Below, in pieces: positions 1 through 7,922 of a DNA stretch of 64,000 nt. The position numbers and the translations under genes were made by a program. A model generated the notes under the pieces. The model saw only the letters and a list, made by a program, of their open reading frames with translations, was not told the origin of the DNA and made no database searches. Each line of letters begins with the position of its first letter. Positions within the stretch are counted from its first letter, which is position 1. The DNA is from Pigmentiphaga sp. NML030171. Its GTDB lineage: Bacteria; Pseudomonadota; Gammaproteobacteria; Burkholderiales; Burkholderiaceae_B. The stretch spans positions 120,285 through 184,284 of the forward strand of contig NZ_NINX01000055.1 in the NCBI RefSeq assembly GCF_002188635.1. The letters are read 5' to 3'.

Positions 1-1
1 C

Positions 2-451
2 AACCCTTCCCCCAAGCCGGGCGCGCCCGGCACCTACTACGCCGACCCGCTCGAACTCGCCCGCAACAGCGACTTCCTGTTCGCCTGCTGCCCCGGCGGG
101 CCGCGCACGCGCCACCTGCTGAACCGCGAAATGTTCCAGGCCCTGGGGCCGGGCGGCGTCGTCATCAACGTCGCGCGCGGATCGGTGCTCAAGACCGACG
201 ACCTGCTGGAGGCGCTGCGCGCCGGGCAACTGGCCGGGGCCGGCCTGGACGTGCTCGAGGAAGAACCCGAGCCGCCCGCCGCGCTGCTGGCCGAACTGGC
301 GGGCATGGACAACGTCGTGCTGACGCCCCACATCTCGGGCCGATCGCCCGCCGCCATCCTGGTGCAGCTCGACATGATGCTCGAAAGCCTGGAAGACGGC
401 CTGTCCGGCCGCCCGCCGCGCTATGCCGTGCGGCCATCCGCCCCCGCCTGA
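2..451 (+). CDS. D-isomer-specific 2-hydroxyacid dehydrogenase, C-terminal part (5' end outside window)
   Basis: The reading frame is already open at the left edge and ends at TGA 449-451, giving the last 149 codons. It carries the second half of the NAD-binding domain and the end of the catalytic domain of the D-2-hydroxyacid dehydrogenase family (glyoxylate/hydroxypyruvate reductase-like). Visible signatures are the VINVARGSVL strand-turn, the DVLEEEPEPP stretch holding the conserved acidic residue, and LTPHISG with the catalytic histidine. These enzymes reduce 2-keto acids with NAD(P)H in the cytoplasm. The substrate cannot be told from this fragment. The next gene starts 18 bases downstream on the same strand. 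Confidence 0.85.
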   Translation, partial: NPSPKPGAPGTYYADPLELARNSDFLFACCPGGPRTRHLLNREMFQALGPGGVVINVARGSVLKTDDLLEALRAGQLAGAGLDVLEEEPEPPAALLAELAGMDNVVLTPHISGRSPAAILVQLDMMLESLEDGLSGRPPRYAVRPSAPA

Positions 452-468
452 CGCTTTACAATCGCGGG

Positions 469-1455
469 GTGTCGCATCCCCCCGCTCCCCCCCTTCCCCC
501 TGACGGCAAGCCCGCGGCCTCCGGCCCCCGGCCTTCTTCCACGCAGGATCCGCCGGCGCGCCGGCTCCGGCGCGCCGGCGCGCGCGTCCTCGGTCAACTG
601 GCCGAGGACTGGACCACCCGGCCCGACCGGCGCTACCTGATGAGTGCGCTGGCGATCTCGCTGTTCGCCCACCTCATCCTGTTCGCGCTGCACTTCACCG
701 CGCCCGGGCCCACGCGCCCCGAACGCGACGACGGGCTGGAAGTGGTGCTGCTCAACGCCGGCACCGGCCACGCCCCGACCCAGGCCCAATTGCGGGCGCA
801 GGTCGCCAGCGATGGTGGCGGCGATGCCGCCGCCGGGCATGCCAAGGCGCCGGTGCCGCACTCGGCCGCCAGCCGCGACGGCAAGCTGCTGGCCCAACTG
901 CAGCAGCGCCAGGCCGCGCTGGAAGCCGAGCAGCGCCGCCTGGCCGCCTCGCTGTCGCGCGACCACGGCCAGGCGCCCACGCCTCCCGGTCCGCTAGGCG
1001 CGCCCGCCCCCGAACGCAACCCCACCCAGGTACGGGCCGAACAGCTCGCCCGCCAATTCGCCGAGATCTCCCAGCGCGTCGACGACTACAACAAGCGCCC
1101 GCGCCGGCACTTCTTCGCCCCGTCCACCTCGGAATACCGCTTCGCGGTGTATGTCGAGCAGTGGCGGCAGCGGGTCGAGACGCTGGGCAACCAGAACTAT
1201 CCGGCGGCGGCCCGCGGCAAGGTATACGGCTCCCTGCGCATGACGGTATATATACGCAGCGACGGCACCGTCGAACGCATGGACATCGACAAGCCGTCGG
1301 AACATAAAATACTCAACGATGCGGCCAGGCGCATCGTCGCGCTGGCCACGCCGTTCGCCCCGTTCCCGCCCCAGATCGCGCGCGACACCGACGTGCTGGC
1401 CATCACGCGCACCTGGTACTTCACCAACGACAAGCTACTCGCGAAACCCGGCTGA
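469..1455 (+). CDS. TonB-like energy-transducer protein, single N-terminal membrane helix
   Basis: A 328-residue protein with a GTG start. A proline/arginine-rich cytoplasmic N-terminus (about 1-55) is followed by one hydrophobic helix (about 57-77). A long Gln/Ala-rich periplasmic linker (about 90-200) follows, and a C-terminal TonB-type domain (about 245-320) with YPAAARGKVYGSLRMTVYI and a DGTVERM turn. That architecture is typical of TonB-family proteins that pass energy from an ExbB/ExbD motor to outer-membrane receptors. No exbB, exbD or receptor gene is adjacent. The stop overlaps the aroE start (TGATG), so the two are probably cotranslated. The receptor served is unknown. Confidence 0.75.
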   Translation: MSHPPAPPLPPDGKPAASGPRPSSTQDPPARRLRRAGARVLGQLAEDWTTRPDRRYLMSALAISLFAHLILFALHFTAPGPTRPERDDGLEVVLLNAGTGHAPTQAQLRAQVASDGGGDAAAGHAKAPVPHSAASRDGKLLAQLQQRQAALEAEQRRLAASLSRDHGQAPTPPGPLGAPAPERNPTQVRAEQLARQFAEISQRVDDYNKRPRRHFFAPSTSEYRFAVYVEQWRQRVETLGNQNYPAAARGKVYGSLRMTVYIRSDGTVERMDIDKPSEHKILNDAARRIVALATPFAPFPPQIARDTDVLAITRTWYFTNDKLLAKPG

Positions 1456-2294
1456 TGTCCTCCGCTCCCACCCGCTACGCCGTCATCGGCAATCCCGTCG
1501 CCCATAGCAAATCGCCCTGGATACACGCGCGGTTCGCCGAGCAGACCGGCCAGGACCTCACCTACGAGGCCATCTGCGCGCCCGTCGACGACTTCGCCCC
1601 CCGGGTCTCCGGCTTCTTCGCCGCGGGCGGCGGCGGGTTGAACGTCACCGTCCCCTTCAAGCTGCAGGCCTTCGAGCTGGCCCGCGCCCACCTGAGCCCC
1701 CGCGCCATGGCAGCCGGGGCGGTCAACACCCTGTGGATGGCCGACGGACGGCTGCACGGCTGCAACACCGACGGCGTCGGCCTGATCGCCGACCTGCGGC
1801 GGCTGGGCGCCCGCCTGGCCGGCGCGCGGGTGCTGCTGGCCGGGGCCGGCGGCGCCGCGCGCGGCATCCTGCTGCCGCTGATCGAGGCCGGCTGTGCCCG
1901 CATCGACATCGCCAACCGCACCGCGGCCCGCGCCGAGGAACTGGCGGCCTCGTTCCCCGCCGGCCGGGCCACGCTGCGGGGAAGCGGCTATGCCGACCTG
2001 CCGGCCGGCGGCGGCTGGGACCTCGTGATCAACGCCACCGCCAGCAGCCTGGACGATGAAGCCCCCCCCCTGCCGGCTGGCGCCTACGCCCCGGGCGCGA
2101 TGGCCTACGACCTGATGTACGCCGCCCGCCCCACCGCCTTCCTGCGCCAGGCCATGGCCGACGGCGCCTCGGCCACCGCCGACGGCCTGGGCATGCTGGT
2201 CGGCCAGGCGGCCGAGAGCTTCCACATCTGGCGCGGCGTGCGGCCCGATCCGGCGCCGGTTCTGGCCGCCCTGCGCAAGCTGCTTTCCGCCTGA
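1455..2294 (+). CDS. aroE: Shikimate dehydrogenase
   Basis: 279 residues, the usual AroE length. It reduces 3-dehydroshikimate to shikimate with NADPH in the chorismate pathway. The N-terminal substrate domain has VIGNPVAHSKSP (about 10-21) and NVTVPFK with the catalytic lysine near residue 69. The Rossmann domain has GAGGAARG and the NRT NADP-specificity loop. The C-terminus has YDLMY and DGLGMLVGQA. The start overlaps the stop of the TonB-like gene, and mtgA begins one base after its stop, so the three form one tightly packed unit. Confidence 0.96.
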   Translation: MSSAPTRYAVIGNPVAHSKSPWIHARFAEQTGQDLTYEAICAPVDDFAPRVSGFFAAGGGGLNVTVPFKLQAFELARAHLSPRAMAAGAVNTLWMADGRLHGCNTDGVGLIADLRRLGARLAGARVLLAGAGGAARGILLPLIEAGCARIDIANRTAARAEELAASFPAGRATLRGSGYADLPAGGGWDLVINATASSLDDEAPPLPAGAYAPGAMAYDLMYAARPTAFLRQAMADGASATADGLGMLVGQAAESFHIWRGVRPDPAPVLAALRKLLSA

Positions 2295-2295
2295 C

Positions 2296-3081
2296 ATGCC
2301 TCCCCGCCGCCCCGCGCGCCCCGTCCGCCGCCGCTCGCTTGCCGCCCGCGTCGCGGGCATGGCCATGCGCCTGGTACTGGCCGCGGTGGCGCTGGTGCTG
2401 CTGTACCAGGTCTGGCTGTTCGGCTGGGTGCTCTGGTATGCCTACATGCCGCCGGGCTCGACCTCGATCATGCGCAGCGAACTCGCGCGGCTGCAGGAAC
2501 GCGATCCCCACCGGCGCCTGAACTACCAGTGGGTGGACTACGGCCGCATCAGCAACAACCTCAAGCGCGCCGCCGTGGCCGCCGAAGACGCCAATTTCCT
2601 GGAACATGGCGGCATAGACTGGAACGCCGTCGAAAAGGCCTACGACCACAACCGCCAACTGGCCGAAGCGACCGAACGCGCGATGGCTCGCGGCCGCAAG
2701 CCGCCTTCGCGGCCCATGCGCGGCGGCTCCACCATCACCCAGCAGGTCGCCAAGAACCTGTTCCTGTCCAACTCCCGCAACTACCTGCGCAAGGGCCAGG
2801 AAGTGGTCATCACCTACATGATCGAGCTGGTCATGACCAAGCAGCGCATCCTGGAGCTGTACCTGAACATCGCCGAATGGGGCGAAGGCGTCTTCGGCGC
2901 CGAGGCCGCGGCCCGCCACTATTTCAATACCTCGGCCGCCAACCTGTCGTCCTACCAGGCCGCGCGGCTGGCCTCCATGCTGCCCCGGCCCCGGTTCTAC
3001 GACAAGAACCGGGGCTCGGCCTACCTCGCCTCGCGCACTGACCGCCTGCTGCGCTGGATGCCAGGCGCGGCCATTCCGTGA
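2296..3081 (+). CDS. mtgA: Monofunctional biosynthetic peptidoglycan transglycosylase
   Basis: 261 residues of GT51 family. It polymerises lipid II into glycan strands at the outer face of the inner membrane. A basic N-terminus and one membrane helix (about 24-47) precede the catalytic domain. GT51 motifs visible are EDANFLEHGG with the catalytic glutamate near residue 97, GGSTITQQVAKNLF, the RKGQEVVITYMIE stretch, and ELYLNIAEWGEGVFGAE. There is no penicillin-binding domain, which separates it from class A PBPs. It follows aroE by one base. Confidence 0.95.
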   Translation: MPPRRPARPVRRRSLAARVAGMAMRLVLAAVALVLLYQVWLFGWVLWYAYMPPGSTSIMRSELARLQERDPHRRLNYQWVDYGRISNNLKRAAVAAEDANFLEHGGIDWNAVEKAYDHNRQLAEATERAMARGRKPPSRPMRGGSTITQQVAKNLFLSNSRNYLRKGQEVVITYMIELVMTKQRILELYLNIAEWGEGVFGAEAAARHYFNTSAANLSSYQAARLASMLPRPRFYDKNRGSAYLASRTDRLLRWMPGAAIP

Positions 3082-3194
3082 CTCAATTGCAACCAAACTC
3101 GCCAACCGGCGGGGCAATGCGGCCGAATGTCATGTGGCGCGCGTACAATTGCGGCGTCGTCAACTTCGCAGTGCGTGCGTGCTGCTTTTCCGGT

Positions 3195-3272
3195 ATGGCC
3201 TCACAGCCACGACCTAGACCCTTACTACCAGCCGGCCTTTTGTTCCCCGGCCTCCGTTCGAGCCCCATCTGA
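3195..3272 (+). CDS. Possible leader peptide upstream of mgtE, proline-rich with rare codons
   Basis: A 25-codon ORF (ATG 3195, TGA 3270-3272) whose predicted peptide has six prolines, beginning MASQPRPRPLLPAG. It includes CGA, AGA, TTA, CTA and TTG codons, which are rare in this GC-rich genome, clustered over codons 6-16. The ORF ends about 30 bases before a hairpin that precedes mgtE. Proline-rich leader ORFs are known to couple Mg2+ level to expression of enterobacterial mgtA and mgtC. The ribosome binding site is poor, so translation is unproven and the ORF may be chance. Confidence 0.3.
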   Translation: MASQPRPRPLLPAGLLFPGLRSSPI

Positions 3273-3298
3273 GTCCGCCCGCGTCAGGCGCCAGACCC

Positions 3299-3328
3299 AA
3301 GGCCCGTGCGGGGCCGTCTTGTGTTTTC
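3299..3328 (+). terminator. Terminator-like hairpin in the mgtE leader
   Basis: GGCCC at 3301-3305 pairs perfectly with GGGCC at 3311-3315 around a five-base loop. It is followed by GTCTTGTGTTTT, a T-rich run. It lies just before the ATG at 3336 and would suit an attenuator. The stem is short, so a functional role is tentative. Confidence 0.35.
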
Positions 3329-3335
3329 CCGCGCG

Positions 3336-4805
3336 ATGGTCGAACAAGCAACCCAACTCAAATCGCTCGAGCGCAACCGGCTCGAGCCCGAAGATGCCCA
3401 GGAAGCCCTGGAGCATGTCCAGGAACTGCTGCGACGCCAGCACCTGGTCGAAGAACTGGTCCACCGGCAGGAAGCCGGCGATACCCGCGCCCCGCTGGTC
3501 GAGGCCCTGGTCCATCGCCAGCATGACGCCGAACTCGGCGCGCTGCTCGAGGACCTGCATCCGGCCGATATCGCCTTCATCCTCGAATCCTTGCCCAAGG
3601 AAGACCGGCAGGCGGTCTGGCAACTGGTCCGTCCCGAGCGGGCCGGCGAGATCCTGCTGGAGGTCGCCGACTGGGTCCGCGAGTCGCTCATCTCGACCAT
3701 GGACCAGGAGGAACTGGTCGCCGCGACCGAGAACCTCGAGGCCGACGAGCTGGCCGACCTGGCCCCCGACCTGCCGCCCGAGGTGGTGGCCGAGGTCCAG
3801 AAGGGCCTGACCGACGAGGAGCGCGCCCGCCTGACCGAGGTCATGAGCTACCCCGAGGATTCGGTCGGGGCCATCATGGACTTCGAGATGGTCCGCGTGC
3901 GCAACGACGTCACGCTGGAAGTGGTGCTGCGCTACCTGCGGCGCCTGCAGGAACTGCCCGACCACACCGACCAGATCTTCGTGGTCGACCGGCACGACAA
4001 GCTGATGGGCAGCCTGGCCATCAACCGCCTCATCGTCAGCGACCCCGATACGCAGGTGGCCGACGTGATGGAAACCGAGATCCTGACCCTGGCGCCGCTG
4101 GACGAGGCCGACGAGGCCGCCGCCGCGTTCGAGCGCTACGACCTGGTGTCGGCGCCGGTGGTGGACGCCGTGGGCCGCCTGATCGGGCGCGTGACCGTGA
4201 ACGAGGTGGTGGACGTGATCCGCGAGGCCTCGGACGAGCAGGCGCTGTCCAAGGCCGGCCTGCAGGAAGAAGACATCTTCGCCCCCATCCCGCAGGCCAT
4301 CCGCAACCGCGCGCCCTGGCTGCTGGTCAACCTGTGCACCGCCTCGACCGCCGCCTTCGTCGCCTCGCGCTTCGAGGACACCGTGGGCCACATCGTCATC
4401 CTGGCCTTCCTGATGTCCATCGTCGCCGGCATAGGCGGCAACTCCGGCAACCAGACCATGACCCTGATCATCCGGGCTCTGGCCGTGGGCCGCATCAACT
4501 CGGCCAACGTCGGCAAGCTGGTGCGCCGCGAGCTGGAAATCGCGCTGGTGGTGGGCCTGGGCGGCGGCGCGGTCGCCGCCCTGTTCGCCTGGGCGATCTC
4601 CGGCCGCTACTCGCTCGGCCTCGTCATGATGGCCGCCATGGTCCTGAACCTGCTGGTCGGCGCCTGCATAGGCATGCTGGTCCCCCTGACCCGCAGCCGC
4701 TTCGGCAAGGACCCGGCCATCGGCTCCTCGGTCCTGCTGACCTTCGCGACCGACACCATGGGGTTCTTCATCTTCCTGGGCCTGGCGACGTTGTTCCTCC
4801 TATAG
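3336..4805 (+). CDS. mgtE: MgtE-family magnesium transporter
   Basis: 489 residues from the ATG at 3336. GTG codons at 3306 and 3321 are in frame but lie in the loop or tail of the leader hairpin, so I prefer the ATG. No start has a convincing ribosome binding site. Domain order is a MgtE N-terminal helical domain (about 1-150, repeated acidic and LPPEVVAEV segments), two CBS motifs (about 155-275), then a five-helix membrane domain (about 305-489) with the GIGGNSGNQ and FGKDPAIGSSV signatures of the pore region. The family forms Mg2+-gated dimeric channels in the inner membrane. It is convergent with the next gene, only four bases away. Confidence 0.93.
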   Translation: MVEQATQLKSLERNRLEPEDAQEALEHVQELLRRQHLVEELVHRQEAGDTRAPLVEALVHRQHDAELGALLEDLHPADIAFILESLPKEDRQAVWQLVRPERAGEILLEVADWVRESLISTMDQEELVAATENLEADELADLAPDLPPEVVAEVQKGLTDEERARLTEVMSYPEDSVGAIMDFEMVRVRNDVTLEVVLRYLRRLQELPDHTDQIFVVDRHDKLMGSLAINRLIVSDPDTQVADVMETEILTLAPLDEADEAAAAFERYDLVSAPVVDAVGRLIGRVTVNEVVDVIREASDEQALSKAGLQEEDIFAPIPQAIRNRAPWLLVNLCTASTAAFVASRFEDTVGHIVILAFLMSIVAGIGGNSGNQTMTLIIRALAVGRINSANVGKLVRRELEIALVVGLGGGAVAALFAWAISGRYSLGLVMMAAMVLNLLVGACIGMLVPLTRSRFGKDPAIGSSVLLTFATDTMGFFIFLGLATLFLL

Positions 4806-4809
4806 CCGG

Positions 4810-5487
4810 TCACCGGTTCCAGTTATAGATGTCCAGGGAGTTTTCACCTGCCGCCAGGCGCTCGATGATGCGGGCCTCATCCTCCTCGCGCTGGCGGGCC
4901 TTGGCCAGGACCTCGTCGATGCGGGCGCGGGGAATGGCGACCACGCCGTCGGTATCGCCCACGATCAGGTCGCCCGGCTGCACGGTGACGTCGCCGAACA
5001 GCGTCGGCGCGTTGATCCAGCCGCGCGCATCGAAGTCCTTGCCCGTGCCCCGTATGCACAGGCCGCGCGCGAAGACGGGAAAGCCGAAGCGCTCCAGGAT
5101 GGCGCCGTCGCGCACGCAGCCGTCGATGACCAGCCCCGCCAGGCCGCGGGCGCGAGCCGCCTGCGACATGACCTCGCCCCAATAGCCCGCCTCGTAGTGG
5201 CCGCCGACGTGCACCACCAGCACGTCGCCCGGCTGCGCGGCGACGATGGCGCGATGCAGCCACAGGTTGTCGGCCGGCGGCGACTGTACCGTCACGGCGG
5301 CACCGCAGATGCGGAACGAGGGATGCACCGGCTTGATCGCCGACGGCAGCGCGCCGATCTTGCCGGCCGCCTCGTGCAGCGTCGAACTGGGCAGCGCCGC
5401 GGCCTGCTCCAGCTGGGCCGGGCTGGGCCGCTCGATATCCACCGTGACGGTGGGCAGCGACATGAACGGGAAACGGCTCTGGCTCAT
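4810..5487 (-). CDS. RraA-superfamily protein, probable 4-carboxy-4-hydroxy-2-oxoadipate (CHA) aldolase, paralogue 1
   Basis: 225 residues, last gene of the ligJ-ligB-aldolase operon. The family contains class II HMG/CHA aldolases, which split CHA to pyruvate and oxaloacetate at the end of protocatechuate and gallate 4,5-cleavage, and the RNase E inhibitor RraA. Visible are PGDVLVVHVGG, HYEAGYWGEVM and GLVIDGCVRDG. Counting 20 residues back from the RD pair gives Glu, where aldolases usually have Asp and RraA has Gly. The start overlaps the stop of paralogue 2 by four bases and has GAGGAAG upstream. Aldolase activity is inferred from family and context. Confidence 0.8.
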   Translation of the reverse strand: MSQSRFPFMSLPTVTVDIERPSPAQLEQAAALPSSTLHEAAGKIGALPSAIKPVHPSFRICGAAVTVQSPPADNLWLHRAIVAAQPGDVLVVHVGGHYEAGYWGEVMSQAARARGLAGLVIDGCVRDGAILERFGFPVFARGLCIRGTGKDFDARGWINAPTLFGDVTVQPGDLIVGDTDGVVAIPRARIDEVLAKARQREEDEARIIERLAAGENSLDIYNWNR

Positions 5488-6134
5488 TTCTTCCTCGTTT
5501 GCAGGGTGTGATAGCCGAACTCGCGCCGCGCCTCGTCCAGGCGCATGCCGCCCCGCACCGCCTCGCGGATGCGGTCTTCGACCATCGCGATCTCCTCGGC
5601 CGCCGCCAGCACGGCTTCCTCGTGCGCCTGCGGCACCGCGACCAGCCCGTCGGCGTCGCCGCGCAGCAGGTCGCCCGGCGCGACACGGGCGTTGCCGATA
5701 TTGACCGGCACGTTGGTGGCCTCGACCTGCACGCGGTCCTTGCCGGTGCGCATCCAGTGGTCGCGGCTGAAGACCGGGTAGCCCAGGTCCATGCACAGCG
5801 ACACGTCGCGGCAGATGCCGTCGATCACGGTGCCGCCCAGCTTCCGGCGGTGGGCGATCTCGGTCATGATGTCGCCCCACACGGTGCAATCCACCCGTCC
5901 GCCATTGTCCAGCACGACGACGTGGCCGTCGGGCACGTCGTCGATGAAATCGCCCACCGTGCCCGGCGGCGTGGAAGCGGGGCCATACAGGATGGTGAAG
6001 GCGCGTCCCGCCAGGCGGAAACCGGCGGTGCGGGGCTTGATGCCGTGGCACTGGCCCTGGATGCCCAGCCGGTCCAGCGCATCGCTCAGCGTGGCGGTAT
6101 CCAGCCTGGCGATGCGTTCTACGTTCTTGTCCAT
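5484..6134 (-). CDS. RraA-superfamily protein, probable HMG/CHA aldolase, paralogue 2
   Basis: 216 residues. PDGHVVVLDNGG, VDCTVWGDIMTE and GTVIDGICRDV form the metal- and pyruvate-binding core. The residue 20 positions before the RD pair is Asp, giving the D-x20-R-D pattern I associate with true HMG/CHA aldolases. Of the three paralogues it is therefore the best candidate for the catalytic aldolase. GGAG precedes the ATG by five bases. It overlaps paralogue 1 by four bases, implying translational coupling. The natural substrate is an inference from the neighbouring LigJ- and LigB-type genes. Confidence 0.82.
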   Translation of the reverse strand: MDKNVERIARLDTATLSDALDRLGIQGQCHGIKPRTAGFRLAGRAFTILYGPASTPPGTVGDFIDDVPDGHVVVLDNGGRVDCTVWGDIMTEIAHRRKLGGTVIDGICRDVSLCMDLGYPVFSRDHWMRTGKDRVQVEATNVPVNIGNARVAPGDLLRGDADGLVAVPQAHEEAVLAAAEEIAMVEDRIREAVRGGMRLDEARREFGYHTLQTRKK

Positions 6135-6170
6135 GTCGTCTCCGGTCGTTCGTCGTTGCGCCGCCCCGTT

Positions 6171-6839
6171 TCAGCGGGCCAGCATGTTCTCGTAGTTGGC
6201 GCCCATCACGTCGGTGATGCGCTGGCCGGCCATCAGCGCGCGCGCCATGGCGGCCTCGCGCGCGGCGATCTCCTCGGCCACGCGCAGCACGGCCTCGGCC
6301 TGCTCGGCGGGTATGAACACCGCGCCGCTGCTGTCGGCGACCGCGTAGTCGCCGGCCTGGACGGTCACGTCGCCGATCCGCACGGGTACGTTGGTACCCG
6401 CCTCGGCCACGCGGCCGCGCGCGGTGAACGCGGTGGTGGCGCGCGCATAGATGGGGAAGTCGTACTCGTGCGCCTCGTCCGCATCGCGTACCGGACCGTC
6501 GGCGATCACGCCCGCCAGGCCGCGCAGCTTCGCGCCCAGCGACAGGATGCCGCCCCACGATCCCGCGTCCACGCCCGTGCGCTGTTCGACGACGACGATG
6601 TCCCCGGGCTCGGCCGCTTCGATGGCGGTGGTGCCCAGGTGCCGGGGCGGCCCGTCGTGGCGGGGCGCCTGCGACGCCTCGACCAGCTTGAGCGTCACCA
6701 CCCGCCCGGCAATGCGGCGGCTCGCGGCGCGCCTGGGCAGGCCCGTCACCGTCCCTTTCAAGCCCAGCTTGTCCAGCGCATCCGAAAAGGCGCAGCTGTC
6801 GATGCGCTGCATGCGCCGCACGATGTCCTTGCTATCCAT
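6171..6839 (-). CDS. RraA-superfamily protein, paralogue 3 (RraA-like signature)
   Basis: 222 residues from the ATG at 6839, which has GAGGG ten bases upstream. An in-frame ATG at 6848 sits directly against that site and is less likely. Core motifs are PGDIVVVEQR, GSWGGILSLGA and GVIADGPVRDADEA. The residue 20 positions before the RD pair is Gly and Glu follows at +5, so it reads G-x20-R-D-x2-E, closer to RraA regulators than to aldolases. It may be a non-catalytic partner or act on another hydroxy acid. It lies between the dioxygenase gene and paralogue 2 in one operon. Confidence 0.78.
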   Translation of the reverse strand: MDSKDIVRRMQRIDSCAFSDALDKLGLKGTVTGLPRRAASRRIAGRVVTLKLVEASQAPRHDGPPRHLGTTAIEAAEPGDIVVVEQRTGVDAGSWGGILSLGAKLRGLAGVIADGPVRDADEAHEYDFPIYARATTAFTARGRVAEAGTNVPVRIGDVTVQAGDYAVADSSGAVFIPAEQAEAVLRVAEEIAAREAAMARALMAGQRITDVMGANYENMLAR

Positions 6840-6869
6840 GTCTTGCATTCCCTCGGTTCTTGCGCCGCG

Positions 6870-7877
6870 TCATTGCCACGACGCGAAGGCCATGCCGCTG
6901 CCCGTCCCGGCCTCGGTCCGGTAGCACGGCACGTAGTCGATCACTTCCATCCTGCGGCCCAGGTCGTTCATGGCCGCCACCAGCGGATACCAGCTCTTGA
7001 TCTCGCAGGTATTGCCCTCGAAATGCGACTCGGGCACGGCGGCCAGCGCCGCCTCGTCGCCCCTGCGCATGGCGTCCAGGATCCGGCGGTCCAGTTCTTC
7101 GTCCACGACGAAATGGGTGAAGCCGCCCGAGGCCACGATGGCCACCCGCAGATCGGACGGCAGCGCCGCGATGCCCTTGGCCAGCGCATGCCCCATCTGC
7201 AGGCAGCGCCGCGTGAGCGGCCGGTTGGGCGGCACGCCCACGTTGGTGAAGACGGGCACCGACGGCGGCGGCGCATCTTCCATGATGCGGCGGTAGATGA
7301 AGCCGAAGGCGTGGGGAATGCCGTGCTGGCGATCCGCGCCGCCGGGCAGCCGGTACGACACCGCCACATCGAAGGACTCGGCCACCAAGGCCTGCACCAG
7401 GCTCTCGGCGGTCCGCCTGTCGCCCGGATAGATCGCGCCCCCTGGCGGGCAGTGGCCTTCCTCGGCCACCGCGACGCCGGGCGGCAGGCGCCGGACCTGC
7501 TCTTCGGACAAGGGGGTGTTGGGAATCTCGTCGCCGGCATAGACGGTAAAGCCGGCGGTCAGGTCCTCGCGGAAGACCTCGCGCTGGTCGTTGCCCAGGA
7601 TGATGGCTACGTCCGGCCGCGCGGCGCGGAACCGCCGCGCCATCTCGTCCAGCGCCCGCTGGCAGGCGTCGTGGCGCAGTTGCCGCTGCGGCAGGCTGGC
7701 CTCGTCGTGGAAGCCCGGCTGCCGTTCCGCCAGCAGCGTGGCGTAGTCCATCTGCCTGCCGCGGTACCAATGCCGCTTGTTCTCGCGATCGGCGCCCGCG
7801 CGCAGGTCCCACATGTCCGGCGGCGTCGCCAGCAAGGGGCCGTGCGAGCACGCCAGCGCGCACACTACCTCAGCCAT
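6870..7877 (-). CDS. LigB-type extradiol ring-cleavage dioxygenase
   Basis: 335 residues of the class III extradiol dioxygenase family (LigB, gallate dioxygenase). These Fe(II) enzymes open protocatechuate- or gallate-like catechols next to the hydroxyls. Conserved pieces are SHGPLLATPP with an iron-ligand histidine near residue 12, ILGNDQ, IPHAFGF, ASGGFTHFVVDEELD, and EIKSWYPLVAAM near the C-terminus. No separate small LigA-like subunit gene is adjacent. AAGGAG precedes the ATG by six bases. It sits between the CobW-like GTPase and the three aldolase-family genes, which supports a 4,5-cleavage route. The exact substrate is open. Confidence 0.85.
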   Translation of the reverse strand: MAEVVCALACSHGPLLATPPDMWDLRAGADRENKRHWYRGRQMDYATLLAERQPGFHDEASLPQRQLRHDACQRALDEMARRFRAARPDVAIILGNDQREVFREDLTAGFTVYAGDEIPNTPLSEEQVRRLPPGVAVAEEGHCPPGGAIYPGDRRTAESLVQALVAESFDVAVSYRLPGGADRQHGIPHAFGFIYRRIMEDAPPPSVPVFTNVGVPPNRPLTRRCLQMGHALAKGIAALPSDLRVAIVASGGFTHFVVDEELDRRILDAMRRGDEAALAAVPESHFEGNTCEIKSWYPLVAAMNDLGRRMEVIDYVPCYRTEAGTGSGMAFASWQ

Positions 7878-7922
7878 TTCCGTCTCCTTGGATCACGGCG
7901 TGCGTTCGATTCGTTGTCATGG

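Larger units (their letters stand above)
3144..3335 (+). promoter_or_regulatory. Candidate promoter and long 5' leader of mgtE
   Basis: A TACAAT hexamer at 3144-3149 is a plausible -10 element with no good -35. If it is used, mgtE has a leader of roughly 180 bases. The leader holds a 25-codon ORF (3195-3272) and a terminator-like hairpin (3301-3315 followed by a T-rich run). I see no resemblance to the M-box Mg2+ riboswitch. The transcription start is inferred, not shown. Confidence 0.35.

Noticed and set aside
3082..3335. M-box (ykoK) Mg2+ riboswitch before mgtE
   Set aside because: I could not find the conserved core of that riboswitch. The leader has a different make-up (mini-ORF plus one hairpin).
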